From the NCBI GenBank assembly GCA_964526965.1, contig CAZGML010000049.1, positions 1 to 12,479 of the forward strand: 12,479 bases of DNA, read 5' to 3'. A model generated the notes under the pieces. That model did not search any database. It was not told the DNA's origin and worked only from the letters and a program-made list of their open reading frames with translations. The stretch is from UBA6265 sp964526965. Lineage in GTDB: Bacteria > Chloroflexota > Chloroflexia > Thermomicrobiales > UBA6265. This document shows positions 1 to 6,153 of this stretch, one piece after another (position 1 is the first letter of the stretch; each line of letters begins with the position of its first letter). The position numbers and the translations under genes were made by a program.

Positions 1-1
1 A

Positions 2-118
2 GCCTCCGATTCAGGTGATTCCCAAGAGTTCGATATCGGTGTCATGAGTGCTGGCCGCCGCAAGTGGTTGAAGGCAAGCAGTATCTCCCGTTGGTCACCA
101 GATATCGTCGGGGTGTGA
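2..118 (+). CDS. probable 3' end of an unidentified gene (partial)
   Basis: One + strand frame is open from the window edge to a TGA at 116-118, giving a 38-residue tail that ends in SPDIVGV. The other two + frames contain stops in this stretch. I do not recognise the protein. The tail is mixed polar and hydrophobic, with no membrane segment or known motif. It stops two bases before the stop codon of the nuclease gene on the opposite strand, so the two genes would converge with almost no gap. A - strand frame is also open here, so coding on the + strand is likely but not proved. Confidence 0.4.
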   Translation, partial: ASDSGDSQEFDIGVMSAGRRKWLKASSISRWSPDIVGV

Positions 119-120
119 TA

Positions 121-705
121 TCAGTCGTTCAGGTACCGCTCCCATTCATCGCAGGTCCACATGCCGCTTTCGTTTTCCTGCGCGTATTCCTCGCCCTCCT
201 GTAGCACATCGTCGTAGAGGTCGTCCGGTGGGTACGACCTTGCCTGGGCATAACCACCGCGAACCAGAACTTCGCTCAGCAGGTAATACTCTTCGGTTTC
301 TTCATCCTGAATAAAGATGTGGCGCAGAAATCGTCCATATTGATCGGTGTTGGAGATATCCTGCTGAATCCAGACGATTGAGCCCTCCGGTACCAATTCT
401 TGCGCGAATTTGGCGCTTTCGGAGCCGTAGCACTGTTCGTCGCGGTGACCTCCGACCTCAGGTGCCTGTATGCCAATCAGCCGGTATTGTTCGTACCAGT
501 CATCGTCCGGTTCGGTTAGGTTGATCGAGTCGCCATCGTGCACCCTGTCGACTCGCATCGGCTCGGCGTCGTCTGGCAATTCCCATGGAATCGCCTCGAA
601 ATAATCGAAGTCGTCAGCACTCGGGGTGGATGTATCAGCTGCTGCGGGCAGCAGGCCAGTGATTGCAAATAGCGCGGCCAGAACTATCGTAATCGTTTTT
701 CGCAT
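121..705 (-). CDS. secreted thermonuclease-family (SNase-like) nuclease
   Basis: A 194-residue protein of the staphylococcal nuclease (TNase) fold, a family that usually cleaves DNA or RNA using Ca2+. Residues 1-23 form a signal peptide: MRK, a hydrophobic core, then AAA before Asp24, so it should be exported. Family motifs are in order: VDRVHDGDS (Asp59 matching SNase Asp21), YRLIGIQAPE (Arg75 and Glu83 matching Arg35 and Glu43), and DQYGR (Arg125 matching Arg87). The Ca2+ ligand Asp40 of the classical enzyme is Gln80 here. Two cysteines (92 and 185) could form a disulfide after export. The mature protein is very acidic. I chose ATG 705 because GGAGG (710-714) precedes it and the signal peptide begins there; an in-frame start at 729 would only add eight residues before it. 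The gene is divergent from the thiamine operon. Family assignment is firm; activity is less sure. Confidence 0.87.
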   Translation of the reverse strand: MRKTITIVLAALFAITGLLPAAADTSTPSADDFDYFEAIPWELPDDAEPMRVDRVHDGDSINLTEPDDDWYEQYRLIGIQAPEVGGHRDEQCYGSESAKFAQELVPEGSIVWIQQDISNTDQYGRFLRHIFIQDEETEEYYLLSEVLVRGGYAQARSYPPDDLYDDVLQEGEEYAQENESGMWTCDEWERYLND

Positions 706-727
706 AATGCCTCCGGGTAGATATACC
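699..727 (+). promoter_or_regulatory. candidate promoter for the thiamine-thiazole operon
   Basis: TTCGCA (699-704) and TATACC (722-727) are separated by 17 bases. Each matches four of six positions of the sigma-70 consensus. Transcription would start near 735, about 20 bases before the riboswitch P1 stem. The boxes overlap the start of the divergent nuclease gene. The match is weak and inferred by eye. Confidence 0.28.
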
Positions 728-753
728 AACTCATGATAGGATAAAGAGTAACA

Positions 754-830
754 GCGCCAGGGGTGCCCACGTATGGGCTGAGATTAAACCCTTGGAACCT
801 GAATCGGCTGGCACCGACGGAGGGAGGCGC
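754..830 (+). promoter_or_regulatory. TPP riboswitch aptamer (THI element)
   Basis: The conserved THI-box blocks are present in order. GGGGTGCCC (760-768) comes first, then a small GCCC/GGGC stem, GGGCTGAGA (775-783), ACCCTTGGAACCTGA (788-802), and a TCGG/CCGA stem ending in CGGAGGGA. Closing helix P1 is visible as GCGCC (754-758) pairing with GGCGC (826-830). The element binds thiamine pyrophosphate and lies directly upstream of two thiazole-biosynthesis genes, which is the expected regulatory logic. It also shows that the tenI reading frame does not begin as early as 763, because that would translate through the aptamer. Confidence 0.95.
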
Positions 831-892
831 GGAAATCTGTAACCCTGTCAGATTGCCGCGTATCCCCGATGGGATCGCGGCGAATGCTTTTT
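828..892 (+). terminator. riboswitch expression platform: terminator with competing antiterminator
   Basis: The terminator stem is GCCGCG-T-ATCCC (855-866) against GGGATCGCGGC (871-881), with loop CGAT and a bulged T861. It extends by ATT (852-854) with AAT (883-885), and TTTTT follows at 888-892. An alternative helix pairs 828-839 with 849-860: eleven pairs with one A-G mismatch and a nine-base loop. The alternative helix uses the right arm of aptamer P1 (826-830) and the left arm of the terminator (855-860), so it excludes both. With TPP bound, P1 should hold 826-830 and the terminator should form; without TPP the antiterminator allows read-through. The pairing is seen in the sequence; the switching is inferred. 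Confidence 0.85.
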
Positions 893-903
893 CGGAGGGT
901 ACA

Positions 904-1629
904 GTGGAAAATACTGAACTGCGCGGACCTGCGCTAACCTACGTCACCGATGAAGATCTCGATCGAGCCGCACAGGAACACGTCCTGAACGATTTCATTA
1001 TGTGCTCAGGCCTGTATTCGCTTCGGGTGGCTTTTCGGTTACCAACATGGTCCGATTCCAATGTCCAACTCCTCGTGGAGTGGTACCTGAATCGCGTGGA
1101 AAAACTGGGGCTCCAGGAGAAGCTGGAACCACCCTTGATTCACGATCGTCCGGCATTGACCAAGCACTTCGAAAACAGTGTTCTCTGGTTGCCATGGCGT
1201 AATCGGGATCTCGTCGACATGGACGATATCGGCCAGGTGGCCATCTCGGTGCATAGCGTCAAGGGTGCACACGAGGCGATCTCCGTTGGAGCAGGCGGGT
1301 TGGTATTCGGCCACGTATTTAGTTCGGAATCCCATCCGGGTGAGCCGGGAAGGGGAAGCCAGGCATTGATGGACGTGGCAGAAGCAATCCAGGAATACGA
1401 AAACCCTCCTCGCCTGACCGCCATCGGCGGAATCAATGAGCACACTGTCCCTGAACTCGGGCGTATCGGCCACGAGCACATCGCCGCCATGCGTACGATC
1501 AGCCGCTCGTCGGATATCGCGAGGACACTCGACCGCATCCATTCAGGTTGGATCGCTGCACGCATCAATGCCGAACTGGATGAAGACCAACGTACGCCGT
1601 TCGGTAATCCATCCAGCATTTTCTTCTAG
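904..1629 (+). CDS. tenI: TenI-type thiazole tautomerase (ThiE/TenI family)
   Basis: A 241-residue protein of the ThiE/TenI TIM-barrel family. The C-terminal half is diagnostic: SVHSVKGAHEA (115-125), VFGHVF (134-139), GEPGRG (146-151) and AIGGI (173-177). The FGHVF motif places a His (137) where Bacillus subtilis TenI has its catalytic His122, which isomerises the thiazole carboxy phosphate made by ThiG. The Q-R-x-K pyrimidine-phosphate site of thiamine phosphate synthase (ThiE) is not evident (SLRVAFRL instead), so tautomerase is preferred over ThiE. The start is GTG 904, preceded by GGAGGG (894-899); an upstream start would run through the riboswitch and its terminator. The gene is first in a riboswitch-controlled operon, 24 bases before thiSG. 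The tail after about residue 205 is longer than usual and unassigned. Confidence 0.85.
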   Translation: MENTELRGPALTYVTDEDLDRAAQEHVLNDFIMCSGLYSLRVAFRLPTWSDSNVQLLVEWYLNRVEKLGLQEKLEPPLIHDRPALTKHFENSVLWLPWRNRDLVDMDDIGQVAISVHSVKGAHEAISVGAGGLVFGHVFSSESHPGEPGRGSQALMDVAEAIQEYENPPRLTAIGGINEHTVPELGRIGHEHIAAMRTISRSSDIARTLDRIHSGWIAARINAELDEDQRTPFGNPSSIFF

Positions 1630-1653
1630 ATACAGATTAGGAAAGGATACGGA

Positions 1654-2643
1654 ATGCCGCAGGAAAAACCGCGACATCCAAACGAATACGGCGGTGCCAA
1701 CTGCACCGTGCTTACGATCACCACGTACCTCGAACAGCGCAAGATCAAACCAGACTCCGTGGCAGTAGCTGTGAATGACGAGGTAGTGCCGCGTCACCTC
1801 TGGGATGAGTACAACATCAACAACGACGACAAGGTCGAAGTTGTGCGCGCCGTCTCCGGCGGGGATCATGATCCGCTCATCATTGCCGGTCACGAGTTCA
1901 ACTCGCGCCTCTTCATTGGTACCGGGAAGTACCCGGACAACCAGACGATGGTGGAGTCACTCGAAGCCAGTGGCACCGAGATGGTGACCGTCGCCATTCG
2001 CATCATGAACCTGAATGGCAGTGAGCCGTCAATTCTCGAGTCGATTGACCTCAGCCGATACAGGTTGCTGCCAAATACCGCTGGAGCATACAGCGTGAAG
2101 GATGCGATCAAAATGGCGCGGCTCGCTCGGGAGGCAACTGGAACCAACTGGATCAAGCTTGAGGTGATTGGCGACCAGCGCTCACTCTGGCCGGATGTTA
2201 CCGGCACCGTGGAAGCCACGAAGATCCTCGTCGACGAAGGATTCGTCGTGCTGCCATATACCTCAACGGATCTCGTAGCAGCAATGCGCCTTGAGGAAGC
2301 AGGAGCTGCTACCGTGATGCCGCTGGCGGCACCAATTGGCTCCGGGCAGGGCATGCAGGACTGGAAGAGCATCGAACGCATTGTGGACGCCGTTAGTGTG
2401 CCGGTGGTTGTCGATGCCGGTATCGGCGTTCCCAGCGATGCCGCACTGGCCATGGAGGTTGGTGCCGATGCGGTTCTCGTCAATACCGCCGTTGCCCAGG
2501 CGGCGAATCCGGTAGCCATGGCGAAGGCCATGCGGCTTGGTACCGAGGCAGGGCGAATCAGCTACCGCGCGGGCCGTATGCCGATCACGGAATACGCGAA
2601 CCCGAGCAGCCCCACCGGAGGTGTTCCGCTCGCAATTCAATAG
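1654..2643 (+). CDS. thiSG: ThiS-ThiG fusion: sulfur carrier protein plus thiazole synthase
   Basis: A 329-residue fusion. Residues 15-70 are a ThiS beta-grasp domain with AVAVNDEVVPR (37-47) and VEVVRAVSGG ending in Gly69-Gly70. From about residue 74 the chain is a complete ThiG barrel: FIGTGKY (87-93), LLPNTAGA (138-145), NWIKLEVIGD (165-174) with the Schiff-base Lys168, APIGSGQG (226-233) and VDAGIGVPSDAA (253-264). ThiG joins 1-deoxyxylulose 5-phosphate, dehydroglycine and the ThiS thiocarboxylate to form the thiazole of thiamine. ThiS normally needs a free C-terminal Gly-Gly, but here it is internal and continues straight into ThiG with no start codon at the junction. AAAGGA (1642-1647) precedes ATG 1654. 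It is second in the TPP-riboswitch operon. No thiF, thiO/thiH or thiC is in the window. Confidence 0.95.
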   Translation: MPQEKPRHPNEYGGANCTVLTITTYLEQRKIKPDSVAVAVNDEVVPRHLWDEYNINNDDKVEVVRAVSGGDHDPLIIAGHEFNSRLFIGTGKYPDNQTMVESLEASGTEMVTVAIRIMNLNGSEPSILESIDLSRYRLLPNTAGAYSVKDAIKMARLAREATGTNWIKLEVIGDQRSLWPDVTGTVEATKILVDEGFVVLPYTSTDLVAAMRLEEAGAATVMPLAAPIGSGQGMQDWKSIERIVDAVSVPVVVDAGIGVPSDAALAMEVGADAVLVNTAVAQAANPVAMAKAMRLGTEAGRISYRAGRMPITEYANPSSPTGGVPLAIQ

Positions 2644-2698
2644 GCGTGCTGTACTATTTGTGGAGTCACATCGCACTCTGCAAATCAGGAGACGATTC

Positions 2699-3001
2699 AT
2701 GCCAAAAACGGATATCACCGTCGACCATTCCCTCGGGAAAGAAGAGGCGCTCAAGCGCCTGCATACCATGCTGTCATCGGTGAAAGAAAACTACGGTAGC
2801 CAGGTAACTGACTTGCAAGAGCAGTGGACGGACAATGGCGGTAACTTCAGCTTCAAGGCCATGGGCTTCAAGATCAGTGGCGACCTGGTTGTTACCGACA
2901 CCCAGGTGCGGGTAGACGCGGAATTCCCATGGGCGGCCAAGCCGTTCCAAAGCACGATTGAAACCACAATCCGCGAGCGCGCCGAGCGCCTGCTGGCGTA
3001 G
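2699..3001 (+). CDS. polyhydroxyalkanoic-acid-system-like small protein
   Basis: A 100-residue protein resembling the polyhydroxyalkanoic acid system family (PHA_gran_rgn). The family pattern is visible: an N-terminal ITVDHSLGKEEALKR (6-20), a charged helix, NFSFKAMGFKISGDLVVTD (about 49-67), then AEFPWAAKPFQSTIE (about 74-88) and a final helix. In proteobacteria, relatives lie near PHA synthase genes. Their biochemical role is poorly known, and there is no PHA synthase here. There is no signal peptide or membrane segment. AGGAGA lies just before ATG 2699. The gene starts 55 bases after thiSG and is followed by a strong terminator, so it is probably the last gene of the thiamine operon, although an internal promoter cannot be excluded. 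Confidence 0.72.
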   Translation: MPKTDITVDHSLGKEEALKRLHTMLSSVKENYGSQVTDLQEQWTDNGGNFSFKAMGFKISGDLVVTDTQVRVDAEFPWAAKPFQSTIETTIRERAERLLA

Positions 3002-3015
3002 AAATCACGCGAATC

Positions 3016-3048
3016 ACACCCCGGTCCGGTATATGGACCGGGGTGTTT
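3016..3048 (+). terminator. intrinsic terminator ending the thiamine operon
   Basis: A perfect 12-bp stem, ACACCCCGGTCC (3016-3027) with GGACCGGGGTGT (3035-3046), closes a seven-base loop. TTT follows, then TTTT a few bases later (3053-3056). It starts 15 bases after the stop of the PHA-system-like gene and separates it from the peptidase gene. Confidence 0.85.
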
Positions 3049-3119
3049 CACGTTTTCCGGTTCACACGTACACTGCCAACAGAACGAATAGTTGATTTGG
3101 CAACCCTTTGGAGGGATAG

Positions 3120-4577
3120 ATGTCTGAGAATAAAGAACAGCACCAGCAAACTCCAGATGCCACACCGGAGCCTCCTGCAGAACCGGTAGTCAGGCAGCAC
3201 AGCATCAAGGTGAAGGGCAAGACGCTCGATTACACAACCACGACAGGCCTGATGCCGATCAAGGATGACGAGGGCAACATCAAGGCCAACCTCTTCTATG
3301 CGGCCTACACGAAAAACGGTGTCGACGACACAACAAAGCGACCGCTTACGTTCGTGTATAACGGTGGACCCGGCTCCAGCACCGTGTGGCTACACATGGG
3401 TGGACTCGCGCCAAAGCGTGTGCAGATGCTGCAAGATGGCGGGATGCCAAAGCCGCCCTTCGAGTTGGTGGAGAACGAACATACCTGGCTGACCGAAACC
3501 GACCTGGTGTTCGTCGATCCCGTCGATACTGGCTTTAGCCGCGCGACGAGCGAGGAAGAAGCCAAAAAGGCGAAGGGAGTCGAGGGCGATATCGCCACCG
3601 TCGGCGAGTTCATTCGCATGTACCTGGTGCGAAACGCGCGTTGGCAGAGTCCGCTCTTCCTCTCTGGAGAGAGTTACGGTACCTTCCGCAGCGCCGGCCT
3701 CGCCGGGTACCTGATCGACCGGGGTATTGCATTCAGCGGGATCATCCTCATCAGTAGCATTCTGAACATGCAAACCGCGCGGTTTACGCTTGGCAATGAC
3801 CTGCCATACCAGCTATTTCTCCCGACCTACGCTGCTACCGCCTGGTATCACCAGAAGATCGACAAGGGGTTGCGCAAGAAGTCGATTCGCGCCTATCTCG
3901 ATGAGGTTGAGGCCTGGGTCGAAGAAGAATACGTACAGGCGCTCAGCCTGGGCGATCGTATCGACGCGAAGCATGCGGACAAGATCGCACAAGATCTCGC
4001 TGCCTACACCGGCCTTTCCGTCGACTTCGTGAAGGACAGCAACCTCCGCATTAACATCCATCAGTTCTGCAAGGCGCTCAAGCGTGAAGAGCGGAGGCAC
4101 GTTGGCCGGCTGGATAGCCGCTTCATGTCGTGGGATCACGATGTAGTGGACGATATGCCGGAATTCGATCCGAGCATGAACGGCATCATCCCACCGTTTT
4201 CCAGCGTGCTCAATCCGTACTTCCGCACCGAACTCGGGTACGAGAGCGATGTGGAGTATCACATCATCCGCAGCCTTGGCGGCGAGTGGGATTGGGGGAG
4301 TGCGATGAAGGGTTACTCCGACACCAGCGATAACCTGCGAGCGGCCATGGCGAAGAACCCGTACATGAAGGTCTTTATCGCCAGCGGCTACTACGACCTC
4401 GCCACGCCGTACTATGCCACCGAATATACGGTGAGCCACATGAACCTGGATTCGAGTGTGCGTGGCAATATCCAGATCGAGGAGTACCCGACCGGACACA
4501 TGATCTACATCGACCAGGATGCACTGGTGAAAATGAACGATGACTGCAAGACGTTCATTCAGGATTCCGCGACGTAG
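3120..4577 (+). CDS. S10 family serine carboxypeptidase, cytosolic form
   Basis: A 485-residue peptidase of the S10 family (carboxypeptidase C type, COG2939-like), alpha/beta hydrolase fold. The oxyanion-hole motif NGGPGSS is at 81-87. The nucleophile is Ser185 in SGESYGT, the acid is Asp426 in ASGYYDLATP, and the base is His460 in YPTGHMIY. Glu184, next to the Ser, is typical of S10 enzymes, which cleave C-terminal residues, usually at acidic pH. Length is normal for the bacterial branch. Unlike many relatives it has no signal peptide: the N-terminus is about 28 polar residues rich in Gln, Pro and Glu, so a cytosolic location is inferred. GGAGGG (3110-3115) before ATG 3120 fixes the start. 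The gene stands alone between two terminators. Natural substrates are unknown. Confidence 0.92.
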   Translation: MSENKEQHQQTPDATPEPPAEPVVRQHSIKVKGKTLDYTTTTGLMPIKDDEGNIKANLFYAAYTKNGVDDTTKRPLTFVYNGGPGSSTVWLHMGGLAPKRVQMLQDGGMPKPPFELVENEHTWLTETDLVFVDPVDTGFSRATSEEEAKKAKGVEGDIATVGEFIRMYLVRNARWQSPLFLSGESYGTFRSAGLAGYLIDRGIAFSGIILISSILNMQTARFTLGNDLPYQLFLPTYAATAWYHQKIDKGLRKKSIRAYLDEVEAWVEEEYVQALSLGDRIDAKHADKIAQDLAAYTGLSVDFVKDSNLRINIHQFCKALKREERRHVGRLDSRFMSWDHDVVDDMPEFDPSMNGIIPPFSSVLNPYFRTELGYESDVEYHIIRSLGGEWDWGSAMKGYSDTSDNLRAAMAKNPYMKVFIASGYYDLATPYYATEYTVSHMNLDSSVRGNIQIEEYPTGHMIYIDQDALVKMNDDCKTFIQDSAT

Positions 4578-4597
4578 TTGGCAGGGGTTCATCTCAC

Positions 4598-4644
4598 CAA
4601 AAAGAGAAATCGGCGCACGAGTTCAGTTCGTGCGCCGATTTCTC
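4598..4644 (-). terminator. strong intrinsic terminator between convergent genes
   Basis: A perfect 17-bp inverted repeat, GAGAAATCGGCGCACGA (4604-4620) and its complement (4628-4644), encloses a seven-base loop. Read on the - strand it is followed by TTTTTGG (4597-4603), a proper U-tract, so it mainly ends pncB. On the + strand no T-tract follows, but the stem could still help end the peptidase transcript. Confidence 0.88.
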
Positions 4645-4671
4645 ATTGCCTGTCAACGGGCGATTTGTTTC

Positions 4672-6039
4672 CTAGCTGTGGAGTGCCTCGATTTCGCGAC
4701 GGAGTTGCTGGATTCCGTCGCTGAATCGAACGTCATACGGATCACGTACACGCAGGGCCTTCAGGTTCTCTGGCAAGGATGCCAGGTTGGAAATCGCGAA
4801 GTCGCGAATTTCGTCCAGCTTTGGACTCTCGCCAACCAGCCTGCCATTGCGCATCCAGGGCTTCAGGAGCGGGCGTCCGCCTTCGGGGGCAGGTTCGGAG
4901 TGTAGTGCAATCACATCGTGATCGAATTCGCCGATACGGTACACAGATTTCCGTCCCGGCCAGGTGCTCTTGGTACCCGCGATTTTCATCCGGGCGTCCA
5001 GCGTGGAGTCGTTCTTGTCGTCGATCCAGGTGAGCTTGTACACCGCACCAATCACACCACCCACCGTGCCACTTTCGATGGTGCCGAGCCCAACGCCGAG
5101 GTTGCCACCGACGCCGAATCCGTCGATTGGCGCGCCGCTATTGAGAAGTGATTCCACCTTGAATTCGTCAATGTCCCCGCTCACAAGGATGTCCACATCT
5201 TGCATGTTGGCAGCATCCAAACGAGATCGCACCAGCTTCGCCCATTCGCCGAGGTCGCCGGAATCAATACGCACAGCCGCCAGCTTGTGACCCGACCCTT
5301 TTGCTGATTCATTTTGTGCGGCTTCGATAGCATTGTCGATTCCCTTGTCCACATCGTACGTGTCGATCAACAAGGTGTAGGTGGGGAACAGTGAGGCGAT
5401 CTCGCGGAACGCGGTTTGTTCATCTGGAAACGCCTGGATGGTCGCGTGAGGGATAGTGCCGCTGCCGGGGATGTTGAGATCGCGACTCGCGGCAACATAG
5501 CTGGAACTGCCGGCACCACCGATGTATGCCGAGCGGGCGGCCCACATCGGTTCATGAGCCCTGCGGAACGCGAAGTCGGAAAACGACTTCCCACGGGACG
5601 CAAGGTGCACGCGTCCGGCCTTGGTTGCGATGAGCGTGCTGATGCCGATAGTTCGCAGCAATCCGGATTCCAGGAGCATTGCCTCCACGAACGGCGCATC
5701 CACCCGCATTATTGGTTGGTGCGGGAATGCAATTTCGCCTTCTGGCATCGCCAGGATGTCGCCGCTGAAACGGAGGTTTGCCAACATATCGAGGAAATCG
5801 ACATCGTACCCCTTGAGGTTGCCGAACCACTCGATATCTTCATCGCTATAACGGAAGTTCTGGATATGCTCGGCGGCGAGTTCCAGACCAGCGGTAAGCA
5901 TATAACCGCCACCGAATGGTGGCCGGCGCGTGAATAGTTCGAAGGTTGAGTCTCCACTGGTGCCGCTTTTCCATGCGATGTAGGCGGCATCCATGTGATA
6001 AAGATCGATTTCCAGTCCGGTCGATTGGTGTTCCAGCAT
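4672..6039 (-). CDS. pncB: nicotinate phosphoribosyltransferase
   Basis: A 455-residue enzyme that makes nicotinate mononucleotide from nicotinate and PRPP, the entry step for salvaging nicotinate into NAD. Visible family motifs are TRRPPFGGGYMLTAG (37-51), RRAHEPMWAARSA (159-171), GSGTIPHA (192-199) with the likely active-site His198, RIDSGDL (257-263), and FGVGGNLGVG (308-317). Length fits the bacterial family. I chose ATG 6039 because GAGG (6045-6048) lies five bases upstream and homology begins there. The open frame continues far upstream, but that stretch is antisense to the J-domain gene and has no matching domain. The gene is divergent from the J-domain gene across 114 bases, where I see no convincing promoter, and it ends at a strong hairpin terminator. 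Confidence 0.92.
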   Translation of the reverse strand: MLEHQSTGLEIDLYHMDAAYIAWKSGTSGDSTFELFTRRPPFGGGYMLTAGLELAAEHIQNFRYSDEDIEWFGNLKGYDVDFLDMLANLRFSGDILAMPEGEIAFPHQPIMRVDAPFVEAMLLESGLLRTIGISTLIATKAGRVHLASRGKSFSDFAFRRAHEPMWAARSAYIGGAGSSSYVAASRDLNIPGSGTIPHATIQAFPDEQTAFREIASLFPTYTLLIDTYDVDKGIDNAIEAAQNESAKGSGHKLAAVRIDSGDLGEWAKLVRSRLDAANMQDVDILVSGDIDEFKVESLLNSGAPIDGFGVGGNLGVGLGTIESGTVGGVIGAVYKLTWIDDKNDSTLDARMKIAGTKSTWPGRKSVYRIGEFDHDVIALHSEPAPEGGRPLLKPWMRNGRLVGESPKLDEIRDFAISNLASLPENLKALRVRDPYDVRFSDGIQQLRREIEALHS

Positions 6040-6153
6040 GTGCACCTCAGAATCAGCGAATTCAATAAAGAAATGATACCGCGAGGCGTCATCGGGCTTC
6101 CGGGAGGTGCTACAGTTTGACGTGACGAGATAGCAACGAACCGGAGTCAATTC

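Noticed and set aside
33..108. Repeated GATATCG words near the left edge
   Set aside because: Only short seven-base matches without regular spacing; chance repeats in a coding tail.
763..903. Upstream extension of the tenI reading frame
   Set aside because: This stretch is the TPP aptamer and its terminator. A GTG with a GGAGGG ribosome site follows at 904, where homology begins.
1890..2531. A 213-codon - strand frame opposite thiSG
   Set aside because: Its low-complexity Ser/Ala/Thr-rich translation is typical of antisense to a conserved gene. ThiG motifs are continuous on the + strand.
3813..4592. A 259-codon - strand frame inside the S10 peptidase gene
   Set aside because: It mirrors the codon structure of the peptidase and has no recognisable domain. 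The + strand carries the complete catalytic triad.
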